NCBI GenBank assembly: GCA_031769625.1
Contig: JAUIMM010000003.1
Span: forward strand, 2,063,001 to 2,127,000
Reading direction: 5' to 3'
DNA: 64,000 bases
Source of the DNA: Taudactylus pleione
Taxonomy: Eukaryota > Chordata > Amphibia > Anura > Myobatrachidae
Part shown: one piece after another, positions 53,836 to 63,722 of the stretch
How positions within the stretch are numbered: the first letter of the stretch is position 1
Layout: every line of letters starts with the position of its first letter
Notes under the pieces: model-generated
What the model was told of the DNA's origin: nothing
The model's database searches: none
Seen by the model: the letters and a program-made list of their open reading frames with translations, nothing else
Position numbers and translations under genes: made by a program

Positions 53836-54410
53836 CAAAACTTATAAGAAGGCCCCCTAAGCATTAAGGTTAATATTAGAGGTTTTATACGTTATCAAGT
53901 CTATTGTGAAATACATATATTTGGTATTTAAGGTTTAGTACATGATAAGCAGACCATTTTTGGTGCCATTCTAAACCACTGTTTATTTGCAGACTTCTGA
54001 AATATCACAATACAAACTGAACTATGAACTGTATCGTAACAAGAACCAGGAGGAAGAATCAATGGGATTATGCCAACTCGTTCTATTGTATTGCCTATCT
54101 CTGCAAGGGTACATATGCAAGCACTCTAGATCTGGTAGTTAGTCATCTTTCTTTTCTGTTGGCGGAGGTTTCATAGTTGATGTCGGGAAATGTGGATCCA
54201 GAGCGCATGGGTATGTATCGACTGTACCTTGTATTTTGTATAACCTTTGCGCTAATTGTGTTATAGATCAAGGCGTGTAACTATATGCTTTTATGTGAAT
54301 AATATCTTTTTTGTGCTTTGGAACCACAATCAAAGTCTGAAAAGTAATTATTTCCTATGCGTACGCAACACTAAATAGCGACTTTAGGGTATAGAGGTTA
54401 ATAGGAATTC
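53836..54410 (+). repeat. Dispersed repeat shared with 17041-17765
   Basis: Same ordered blocks as at 17 kb (ATATTAGAGGTTTTAT, GGTATTTAAGG, CTGTTTATTTG, GCGCTAATTGTGTTA and AACCACAATC). No coding content. Confidence 0.6.
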
Positions 54411-54607
54411 ATATGGGGCACTGGCCTTACATAGAGGTGATGATGGGAATGAGTAAAAGGAATCAAGGGGGCTGTGGCCTGAGAAAGTTTGGGAGCCACT
54501 GCTAAATATCCACCAGATGAAGGCAGGAAGACTGAGCATAACCATTACTTCCAGAAAACAACATGGATTCTCCAATGAATCGTTACCTATACAACACTTT
54601 ACACTAA
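54411..54607. other. Spacer
   Basis: Nothing recognised. It ends in the TAA target site of the next MITE. Confidence 0.4.
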
Positions 54608-55120
54608 GGGGGTCATTCAGACCCGGTCGTTAGCGCCGATGCGCTCGGACCGGGTCGATGGCCCCCCACAGAGCATGCGCACAACGGCGCCGGCGCCGTC
54701 GTGCGCATGCGTGAGACCCCCTACGACCGACAGCGCCGGTCGTAGCGGATCTCGATCCAAAGGGGGCGAGCTGTCGATGTTGATTGGCAGCCCAAACGGA
54801 GGCGTTCCTATGGGAACGCCTGCCGTTTGGGGTAACCCCACTGACATCACTAGTGATGTCAGTGGAGAGCTTCTGGCTCAGACAGAGCCAGAAGCTCTCC
54901 GGGGCTTATGACAAGTGAGACCCTACCCTAGGGTCTCGTCGTAAGCCCCGATGGTCGCGATGGTCTCTAACCATCGTGACCATCACCCGAGCGGTCGTTA
55001 TAGCTGTGGGTGTTAACCCACAGCCTAACGACCGCAACAGAGGCGGGCGGTCAGGATGCAAGTGGCCGCCCAGTTTCTGAGCGACCACTTGCATCCTCCG
55101 ACCGCCTCTGAATCAGGCCC
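54608..55120 (+). mobile_element. Chain-of-hairpins MITE, copy F
   Basis: 513 bp, ends GGGGGTCATTCAGACCC and CTGAATCAGGCCC. Perfect 3-bp duplication TAA (54605-54607 and 55121-55123), the TWA-type site of PIF/Harbinger elements. Hairpins in order: ACCCGGTCG...CCGGGT, GCGCATGCG...CGCATGCG with an ACGGCGCCGGCGCCGT core, CGTTCCTATGGGAACG, TGACATCACTAGTGATGTCA, GGAGAGCTTCTGGCTC with its exact partner, GAGACCCTA stem, GATGGTCGCGATGG stem, CGGTCGTTA...TAACGACCG, and GGATGCAAGTGG with CCACTTGCATCC. Where other copies have GCTCGC, this one has GGTCGTTA in several hairpins. Confidence 0.9.
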
Positions 55121-55123
55121 TAA

Positions 55124-55393
55124 ATGTGTCCCACTTGCTATCAGAATTTTTGGGAAAAAAAATTTCCTTCTAATCTCTGCAAACTCTGCCATGAGGAAAC
55201 TCTGCTAAGTTGTAAAAACAAGGAAGACAGATGCAGGATATTCCACTCAAGGACATATGATAGATATGCAGAGCTGATAGCTAACAAGAATACATCAGTT
55301 GGCAAATGCTGTAGCAAGAGTACAGGTTGCATGTGTCATCAGAAATGCTGTAAAAATTTATTTATCTATATAAAATATAAGATATTTCACTGA
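55124..55393 (+). CDS. Uncertain small Cys-rich ORF
   Basis: 89 codons with 12 cysteines, including CPTC, CKLC and GKCCSK...CMCHQKCC. It starts 4 bp after the end of the MITE, so the ATG may be accidental and any real reading frame could continue from the pre-insertion sequence. No family recognised, no signal peptide, no splice evidence. It may be an exon remnant or chance. Confidence 0.2.
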   Translation: MCPTCYQNFWEKKFPSNLCKLCHEETLLSCKNKEDRCRIFHSRTYDRYAELIANKNTSVGKCCSKSTGCMCHQKCCKNLFIYIKYKIFH

Positions 55394-55526
55394 AATATGC
55401 CATATATCCAATGTAACAGTTTAATGATGTCCAATACGTCATCATACATCTGTTTAAAAACAGATGTATGACAAAAATAAAATTCACATAATCAATTTTA
55501 AAATAAGACTGGGGACGGAGGGGGGA
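55394..55526. other. AT-rich spacer
   Basis: Contains a short inverted pair ACATCTGTTTAAAAACAGATGT at about 55446-55467. Confidence 0.4.
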
Positions 55527-56270
55527 GATGTATCAGGCCTTGCAGTGGCAAAGGCAGGATTTCTAGAGGGGGGTTTCCAAGTGCTTAATTTTAGAGCGAG
55601 TGTAGCCTGTCAATGAAGGGGGCAGAATTAGTACTTAACCAGCTTTAATAAGCATCATACAAAGTGTATTGTGTGTATTAATTCCAAGCATATACAGGAC
55701 CAGTGATCACAGTAAGCCATTAGATGGGCCAGTAGAGCCATCCTGCCTGAGCTGAACGTATTTATTTAAAATGTGGGCACCATTCCAGACTATTGGAGCA
55801 AGTCCAGGAGCCTAGAGGAGCAGCAGAAGGACCTAGCACTGCCCTGGACATATATGTACATATTGGGCTCTATAGCAGTGCATCTCTAACAGTGCATGTT
55901 TTCCAGATCTTCTAGTTGGTGCACAGGTTATTTATTACTGGCTGATACATGTTAAAAGATCCACAGGTGGTGCTAATTATTTCATTTGTGATACTGAGAA
56001 AAACATGCAGCGCTAGTAACAATCTATTAAATTACTATTTCTATTGTGGTCATGGTGTGAGCTGGTGAGGGGGGTTTCCAGGCAGACGGAACCCCCCCTG
56101 CATTTGCCTTTGCCTTGGAGAGAGATAAAGTGGAGAAGTTACCCATAGCAACCGATCATCTTCTAACTGTCATTTATATAGCACAGTCTTTGAAATTACA
56201 GTTAGAAGCTGATTGGATGCTTTGGGCAACTTTTCCACTGTATCTCTCTGCCAGGCCTGATACAGCTCAC
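55527..56270. mobile_element. ATGTATCAGGCCTTG MITE, interrupted
   Basis: The left end GATGTATCAGGCCTTG and right end AGGCCTGATAC are inverted. The right half (56112-56255) has GAGAGATAAAGTGGAGAAGT with an inverted partner near 56228 and TTCTAACTGTCAT/ACAGTTAGAAG. It is split after GCCTTG by another element. Confidence 0.6.
55539..56110. mobile_element. Nested element with GGGGGGTTTCC hairpin ends
   Basis: Starts CAGTGGCAAAGGCAGGATTT, then GAGGGGGGTTTCC. Ends GGAACCCCCCCTGCATTTG, with GCCTTG repeated on both sides. Probably hAT-like and related to the hairpins at 24180 and 28850. 55880-56012 is a decayed piece of the GGTTCTCAAA MITE family. Confidence 0.5.
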
Positions 56271-56392
56271 CATGGGACTTGCAACCTGGGCAAAGAAGCC
56301 AAAGGATTGTCAGCACAGACACTCGTAATATTTAGTTCATCCTTCCCCAGTTAATTAGTTATCCTAATGTAATGAAGTTTTAAAATGGGGAG
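56271..56392. other. Short spacer
   Basis: Nothing recognised. Confidence 0.35.
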
Positions 56393-57898
56393 GTGCACCC
56401 AGGAACAAATCAGTATACATAAGCAAAAAGAAAATAAAAAGTGTTCCAACAAGGGGTTGGTCCCCACCCCCCCTGAGACCCCTGGCTTGGGCTGACCGGC
56501 TTAGGGTGTTAATGTTTTGACCGGAGAGACCCGGTGATAGGGTCTCCTGGCTGTGGCATTACACCCCAGTCAATTTGGGCCCGGTGCTGGTTCTAAATAT
56601 AGGGGGACCCCTATGCATTTTTCCCCCCTCTATTTAAAACCAGGACTGGCCCTGCAGCCAGGTGCTGGTTCCTAAACTACGGGGAAACCCTACACATTTT
56701 TCCCCCAGTAATTTTAGGACCAGGACTGGCTTAGCAGTCCAGGGCTGGTTATGTCTTTTGGTGGGGGGAAACCCTAAGTCATTTTCTTTTTCACATTAAC
56801 CATTACAATAGTGATTCAATGCAGAAACATACACAAATCACACTGATCTGTGTATGTGTCTGCCAAACTCGCAGCTCAGGAGGTGGTCTATCTGAAACTT
56901 CTAATTAGCAGCGAGTTTGCAACAATTACACCCGAGATTGTAATCTCATTTCTTAGTAAATTCCTGAGTTGTAGCTTTTTCATGAAAAGTACTTCAGAGT
57001 TTGGCCGATGGTGAGTTTATTTGAGTTTGCAATTTCACCCGGGTTTTACAGTGAAAAGAGAAAAATCTCTCCCAAACTCACCCGAGTTTATCTTTAGTAA
57101 ATATGCGAGATGAAAAAAATGCCTAAACTCACCCGAGATTGCAATCTCACCCAAACTCGAATCTTAGTAAATTTACCTCGTAGTGTTTATTTCTCATGGT
57201 ATCTCTCATCAGTGCATTCTTGATGTATCCTGTTCCACATGTGCTTTAAACTTGACATATATATATTTCTCATGATACTGTATATCCCATCCAAATGTTT
57301 CGTAATGTATCTTATCATAATTGCCACTCAGGTCTGACATATGGATATCCCATGGTGTAACGTATCCATATATTCTTCAATTTGAATCAACCCCGTATTT
57401 ATAACAGAATTATATGGTATATGTTATAGTATATGCAGACTGGGGTTTTGGTACCTTAGGCAAAACTAAAAAATACACCAAAGTACAGATACCACAACTC
57501 CAGATAAATACAATATATTGAATCATTACCCCAAATATATAGGAGTGATGACATCTTTATGACATAAACAATAGCATCCTGTCGTGAATAGCATTAAACT
57601 GGAAGGCTGTATTTATACTAAATATAAATAAATACATATAAACATTTGAGAGTGGATGCAATATTAAAACATTTTGTTAGTATTGTCTCACACTTGTATC
57701 ACTTTAACAAATTTTTTGCACTTTATATTTCGCTGGCCATAAGATTTTAAAGGATGAATTAAAGGTAATATTTTATGTATTTTCTTGGGTCACCACAATA
57801 GAGAGTCTTCAATTAGATAATTCTATATATTAACAGTTCGTGAGCGCCCCTTGTTGGAACACTGTTTCTTTTCTTTTTTTGCTTATGTAACCTGGGCA
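56393..57898. mobile_element. 1.5-kb element, inverted ends CCCAGG...GTTCCAACAAGGGG
   Basis: 56397-56456 and 57845-57895 are inverted (GTGTTCCAACAAGGGG, ACATAAGCAAAAA and CCCAGG blocks). Inside are about three degenerate units of about 90-100 bp around GGTGCTGGTTCTAAA (56580-56760), and a pair of TTAGTAAATTTACCTCG/ACCCGAGTTT-type blocks (56930-57180). No transposase ORF. Confidence 0.55.
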
Positions 57899-58869
57899 AA
57901 GAGTAAAAAGAGCTAGCAAAGTACTAACAGCTAATTACTTCATACATGCCCTAGTGGCTGATAACAGATTGTGACCTTAAAGCTGGAATCTAGCCCAATA
58001 ACCTTAATGCTAATTAATAAAGACACATGAGAAGTATATTGATGCTAAAATGGGAAGCTTTAGTTGAATATTAACCTGTATTGTGGCAAAATGAAAGAAC
58101 GGCCAGCTAACAATATTGCCACTTCATTAATTCAAACTAAACTGTCAACAAGCGTTGGAAGGGGCCAACAGCCAGGGTGATATCAAACAAAGGAAATCTG
58201 GTATCCAACAACCATACCATTGACAGGTTCCAGACCCACCCAGCAGGGCGGCACCGCTGACCCCACTTGTTGGAATCCTCCTGAACCATGCATTGAAGTG
58301 GCACAAAGAAATCAAGGTATCCAACTCCCGTTCCAATGACACATGGCAGACCCACCCAGTAGGGTGGCACTGTTGACCACTGTAGGGTGAAATCAGCTTA
58401 AACTATGTATTGAAGCACAGCACCCCTCAACAAACTAATGCAGCAAGATGGCCACTGATCTGCCCTTCTCTCCTGCCAGCCCCAAAGCTGAGAAAATAAA
58501 AAGGGAAATGGGTTGGGAATTCAGGAAACAAAGAGGCATCAAAACCAGTGCCATCAGTATATCAATGATTCTTGTTGGGGGGGGCACTAAAACAAATGCA
58601 CTTAAAAGCCATAGGAGTATAATTATTGGCAGCAGGCCTTGGATTGTTGGTGGACAGAAACATCTTCGCAATGTGGTAAACGGTACAACTGACAGTGCTT
58701 CATTAAAGCATACCCAATGGTGGGGCTGTCTTTCCTGGAGGCCCAATTTCATCAGGGGTGGATTGCAGTAAGAATGTGTATAGTAATACTTTCTTCCCAG
58801 TGTTGGCCATGACCTTAGCGAAGTCACAAAAAGGACACATGCAGCGTTCAAAAACTCCCAGTGCCAAAG
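57899..58869. repeat. Unassigned with diverged tandem duplication
   Basis: 58160-58390 holds two copies about 125 bp apart sharing GGTATCCAAC, CAGACCCACCCAG.AGGG.GGCAC and GTTGGAA-type words. ORFs of 107 (plus) and 152 (minus) codons at 58435-58893 overlap on opposite strands and show no known domain. Confidence 0.35.
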
Positions 58870-59520
58870 CAGAAAGTCTTGTATGTTGGACAAATAACTC
58901 AGATGCCCAAACTCTCATTTCCATACCCTTCTAATCCCAAATGGCAGTGTCATTCGTGTACCCAACTCCACTGGCCACCATTGCTGGTCAAGATTTTACT
59001 TTCTACTTTAAAGGCAGGCTTGATAAGCTCTAATATGAACTAGTATCTTCTTAAAAACCTGCTCGATTCCTTTCCCGCACCCTCTCTACATTTGACCACA
59101 AGTGAAGAAAAATCTTCCATCATCTTCCCTTCCCACTTTACACTCCCTCCAGTCAGCCCTATCCATTAACTCGTAGTCGTTAATTGTCTCCTTTGCTGAT
59201 CCTAGCCTTAGGTAACATCAGTTACCCACCAATGTACAATTCTCTCTCGTATTACCATGCCATCATTTACCATCTCCTGCCAAGCTTGTTCACACAACCT
59301 ATTGGACCCTCCTTAGTCAGGCTTACATTCAAAACACTCTACATAGACAACACTGACCAACTTTAGTCACTGCTAAATATTAAGGCTACTGCTCTCTTTT
59401 AATTCTCCTTGACATTTCGGCTGCCTTCGACAAAACTGTCCAATCACTTTTCATACAAGCAATGCATTCCCTAGGTCTTCATGTTAGCAACCTATCCTGG
59501 TTGTCATCCTAACTATCAAG
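58870..59520 (+). pseudogene. L2/CR1-like LINE reverse transcriptase relic
   Basis: The frame at about 59410-59508 reads LLDISAAFD followed by AMHSLGLHVSNLSWLSS. This is RT motif A and the following segment of L2/CR1-clade LINEs (LLDLSAAFDTVDH type). Upstream sequence is interrupted by stops and frameshifts. No endonuclease domain or 3' tail is attached, so it is an old truncated copy. Confidence 0.7.
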
Positions 59521-59718
59521 ACGCTCCATGTTTTTGGGGCTGATTCTGATTCGCACGCAAAAAGCAAACGCAGCAGCGTGTACTGACATTCGACCATCTA
59601 AGACTTTATTCAAAAACTGCTGTAAACTCCTGCCCTTGTGTTCATCCATGTGTAAAGACTGGGATGCCCTCTACTAGCGCCCATGCACGCTGTGATACCG
59701 ATTGTTGCGTACTTAGGG
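59521..59718. other. Spacer
   Basis: GGGGCTGATTCTGATTCGCAC near 59536 resembles a diverged GGGCCTGATTC end. No complete element. Confidence 0.3.
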
Positions 59719-59895
59719 CCTGATTCAGAGAGGGACAGAATTGCGCAGTTGCACACAAGCGGCTGTGCAATTCCGTCCATTTATAATGCAAATGCAGAAG
59801 GAGGTGTCACACACCTCATTGCTGCATCTGCGAGGTCCCATCAGAACAATCGCAACCATCTTTCATGATTGTTGTCCCTTGGGCCAGGCTGCGGG
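59719..59895 (+). mobile_element. GGGCCTGATTCAG-ended MITE fragment
   Basis: Begins GGGCCTGATTCAGAGAGGG after TTA and includes hairpin-forming GAATTGCGCAGTTG / GCTGTGCAATTCC. The right terminus is not found; it appears truncated. Confidence 0.5.
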
Positions 59896-60620
59896 AGCTG
59901 AAGCTTGCCACAGCCTGCCCAGGCCCTGGAAACTTGCAAGGCCAGGAAGTCTGCGTGCACCCACGCAGACTGTGGCCTCATCCCTCCCGGAAAACAGGAG
60001 TGACACGCCCCCATTTCTGGGAACGCTGCCAGGGAACATCCCCCGCTCTGTTTCCCAAACGCCTCAGCCTGTCAGTCAGGGGTCACCGGTCAGTCATGCT
60101 ACTCCGAGGTGCCGCACTCTCGTGAGATCAGTACTGAATTCCCTGAGAAAGGCCCGGTGGCCGATACGCGTTGGAGCAATACACCCATCCGCATTGAAGC
60201 AACAATAGCACACTACCATCAAGTCTCCTCGCGGCTAATGAGTAGAGCGACTGGCTCCGGAGCGAAACCACTGAGGACCGCGTGATATCTCAAAAGCGCA
60301 GCACCTCAGAGTAGCATGACGGACCGGTGACCCCATTAATACCAGGAAGCGTGCAGCAGTACACGCGGATGCCTAGAGGCAAACAAGATGGTAAAGAAGG
60401 AAGACAGAGACAATGCTTACCAGGAGGTGAGCGCTGCATTGGGTAAGTTGTCCACCTGGCGGACACGGGACGCCGCGCCCCCGGACACCACAACAAATGT
60501 TTAATGTTTACTGGTTCATGGTATACAAACCGGTAAATCCTGTAAAACACAACACCCGGTTAGGGTCCTAACTAGAAACTTTAATCCCGTTCAGGGTATC
60601 TCACTAACTAAAATCCCGGT
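59896..60620 (+). mobile_element. Penelope-type terminal fragment
   Basis: 60141-60175 reads CCCTGAGAAAGGCC-CGGT-GGCCGATACGCGTTGGAG, a decayed hammerhead layout. Inverted arms 60079-60115 and about 60302-60340 (GGGGTCACCGGTC...TCATGCTACTC with partner) enclose it. No reverse transcriptase nearby. Confidence 0.45.
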
Positions 60621-61189
60621 CAGGGTATCCACAATAACTTTATATATTTTAAGGACAAATGATTACAACCTTGTTGTATGTTCAAAATTGGAGCAGTGTG
60701 ACTCCATATTTATTTATTTAGACATTTCACTTATTTAGACATACAACTTCTCTGGTGTACATTTATTCCTCAAAACCCACAATTGGGGACACTAATACAC
60801 CTATTTAACCCTAATTAGCGCAAAGAACTCCAATTTTTCATTTTTTTCAAAGTGGAGTAGTTACCTAAAAAATGAAAGAAGGAAAAACTTCAGAAAACAT
60901 TTCAGAAATACAAAAGAAATGAAAATGTCTGAGGAGGAAATTGCACATTAAAGAGGGGATTATAGTTCCGGCACCAATTTCACCCAAACAGGTTTTATAT
61001 TTGCTGGCTATGGGTGGTTAATAAGGTTCCCAAAAGTTACTCTGAGCTCTAAGCAGAGATTCAGGGGTACATTTAGTAACCTTTGTATTTGTTTTTTTTG
61101 GGGGCGGTTTTCCATTGGTTTTGCAATCCCCCCAATCACTAAAAGCAAAACTGATGGAAAATACAGTAATGTTACCTCATATATGATAG
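60621..61189. other. AT-rich stretch
   Basis: No gene, RNA or repeat recognised. Confidence 0.4.
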
Positions 61190-61760
61190 GTGCTGGATAG
61201 GATGGATATCTATACCGGATATAATATAAAAAATTTAATTGAAACGTTTGTCAAAATAGGCTTTACTCTGCCTGTAGAAATGGAATCGGTATGGATGACC
61301 GCCGCATGTGAGCCTGGCAGATGAAATTCCAATGCCGGCAGCACGAAGGGAGAAGATCCCGGCAGGGCAGGTAAGTACCCTATCCCTACCCCTCTCCCCC
61401 CTCCCAACCCTCACACTCCCTTAGGGGTGCCTAACCTCCCCCCCTAGTGCCTAACCCTAATCTCCCCCTCCGCACCCCAAACCTAACCCTCCCGGGGGTG
61501 CCTAACCCTAACCCTCCCTTCCCCTAGCCTAATCCTGACCCTAAGTCTCCCCGGGAGTCCCTAAACCTAACCCTCCGTGGCTAACAGGTCCCGACGCACG
61601 GATTACGTATGTTTGGTATGCCAGGCATCGGGATTTCGGTGTGGGGCTAATTATAGGCATCTGTATTTACACGCCTATCATTAGTCCCATGCCGGGATTT
61701 CACTGTTGGGAAGCCGGTGGTCGGCATATCGACCGCCGGCTTCATGGCTACATACTGTAG
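61190..61760. mobile_element. Element with CCCTAA-type array
   Basis: The left arm has GCCGGCAGC and GATCCCGGCAGGG words. Irregular CCTAACCCTCCC units fill 61378-61580. The right arm carries GCATCGGGATTTCGG, GCCGGGATTTC and TCGACCGCCGGCTTC. Same organisation as the copies at 6.7-8.2 kb, in the opposite orientation. Confidence 0.6.
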
Positions 61761-62359
61761 AAACATACAGATATGTCCTTATACAACTTTGCTCTGAGCG
61801 CGACACTCAGGCGCCCTAGTCGCTGCATTTAAATATGCCTGTGGGCACATCATGCAATACACGGCTTAACCACTGGGTGGAATATGCTCCACTGACGAAA
61901 ACTACAGTACTGAATACAATACTGTAGCAGTGGATGGAGATATGTGACAGGCGGGCCTATCACATACTGTGCACTATGGAATGGGTATGAAATACCCGTC
62001 AGCGGCAGGTCGACATCAGCAGAGTTCCGAGCAGTGGAAGCCCGACAGCGCTGGAAATCCCGATCGTGGATAGGTGAGTATCTACTAACCTAACCTTGCT
62101 TAGGGCTGCCTAACCCTCACTCCCCCTAAGCTCCAGCTGTCATGACTCGTTAGTATATGATCCCTGGTCTCCTGTCTCCTCTGCTCTTATCAGTGTCCTC
62201 CATTGATTGTTAATGTGTATAAGGCTTCTTATATGTTCCTTTATATCAGAAACATTTAAAATTAGAGACTAATTTTTTTTTTTTTTTCCAATATATCTCT
62301 TCTCCCACACTACCCACCACATACCAATCACCACTCACTAATTCCCATATGTCAACCTT
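61761..62359. other. Partial CCCTAA-type element and spacer
   Basis: 61980-62140 has the GC-rich arm (GGAAATCCCGATCG) and a few TAACC units only. The remainder has no recognisable feature. Confidence 0.35.
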
Positions 62360-63060
62360 GCAGGAAAAGAATGCAAGCACCACATCAACCACAATGCTCT
62401 ATTCGCAAAGTAATTTGCATATATGCAAATTATCTTGCTCACAATGCACCTTGTTTGTTATTGATGCCCTCTTTTCCTGTGTTGTTGACATATAGAAATT
62501 AATAAACAGTGCTTGCATGTAGTAAGTGTTATAACTGAAAAAAAATATATATATATAAAAAAAAGTATACATATATATATTGTCTCCTTATTTCTACAGG
62601 TGTGTAAGTTGAACTACCCCCAGTGTAAGTACTATTAAATTTATCTTTTTCTAAGTAAGGGGAATTGACCATGATCTTTATAGATTGTAGATGCTCTGGT
62701 GTCAGGATTAAGACATGATCCTTATGGACTGTTTTAAAAGTGTGTGAAATTGCAATGGACCAATGTGGGCTGTTTTACCAGTGAGTTAAATGGCAAAGTT
62801 AAAAAGCATAATGCAGTGTAGATAGTCCAATTTGGATATGTGCAAATTATTATACCCATAATGCATGTTTTTTTTTGATGCTATGTTTTCAAGATTTTTC
62901 TGTGTTTTTTGGCATTAATAAATAGTGGTTTGCAAAAGAGTAATTTTTATAAAAGGTATATATATTAAAAAGAGAAAAAAAAAAATATTCTCCCTTTTTC
63001 TACAGGTGTCTGAATTAAACTACCCCCAGTGTGTGTTATTAAATTGTTTTATGTAGAAGC
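62360..63060 (+). repeat. Tandem duplication, about 420-bp period
   Basis: 62385-62655 and about 62800-63060 share ordered blocks: TGCAAATTAT..T, CATAATGCA/CACAATGCA, TTAATAAA.AGTG, TCTACAGGTGT and AACTACCCCCAGTGT. AT microsatellites differ between copies. Confidence 0.65.
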
Positions 63061-63064
63061 AGTC

Positions 63065-63380
63065 ATTGGAGGAGGGCGTCAGTCCCTTAGGTTGCCAGGG
63101 GCGCTTGGACCACAAGATACACCCCTGGTGCCTAACCCTAAGTCCCCCCCCGGGAGCCCTAAACCTAACCCTCCCCCCCCCTGCTGCTGTCCGCTCGCGG
63201 CGCCCGGCATCTCTACGATCGGGATGCCAGGCGCCGGTCTCCCGGCGTCGAGGAAATGCGGGCGTCTACATCTAGACGCCCGGCAATTCACCCTTGCCGA
63301 GATATGACAGTCGGGGAGCCGGCTGCCAGTATTTAGGCAGTCGGCTTCCCGATTGCTTCCCGTACACTACTACTGCTCAC
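63065..63380. mobile_element. Short GC-rich element with CCTAA remnant
   Basis: GC-rich arms (GCCGGTCTCCCGGCG and GGGAGCCGGCTGCC) with only two or three CCTAACCCT units at 63125-63175. A shrunken relative of the telomere-like-array elements. Confidence 0.45.
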
Positions 63381-63645
63381 ACAACATTGCACAAGAGGTG
63401 TTCTCCTTTACAGTACTGCAGAGAGATGGCTTTGCCGCTAATCGCGATAGAAATTGTGGCCAGCAGCTTGTTCAGCTTGCTCATCGGTACACATACGGTA
63501 TTACACGGAACTGGCTGTGGTGTAAAGACGCACTTTAAGCTTTCAATAAAAGGAGATTTGTAGTGTCGTGTATCCCTGCCTGTTACACTGCTACTATAGG
63601 CACTGAACACCAGTCATAGACAACAGGTGTAAATCATCTTCCCTG
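63381..63645. other. Spacer
   Basis: ORFs on both strands are short and without known domain. Confidence 0.35.
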
Positions 63646-63722
63646 TAGCCTCTGTGGGTTAGTGGTAAAGGTGTTTGTTTAACACAGCTGTCAACTGGGG
63701 TTCCATCCCCATGAAGGCCAGG
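63646..63722 (+). tRNA. tRNA-like sequence (pseudogene or SINE head)
   Basis: TTAGTGGTAAAGGTG fits a D-arm/A-box, and the T-arm TGGGG-TTCCATC-CCCCA pairs perfectly with a 7-nt loop. TTTAACAC in the anticodon position suggests a valine (AAC) origin. The acceptor stem and anticodon stem pair poorly, so it is probably a decayed copy or a tRNA-derived SINE head rather than a working tRNA. Confidence 0.4.

Noticed and set aside
58435..58893. 152-codon minus-strand ORF resembling a membrane protein
   Set aside because: Overlaps an equally open plus-strand frame. Hydrophobicity can come from AT-rich antisense reading. No homology recognised.
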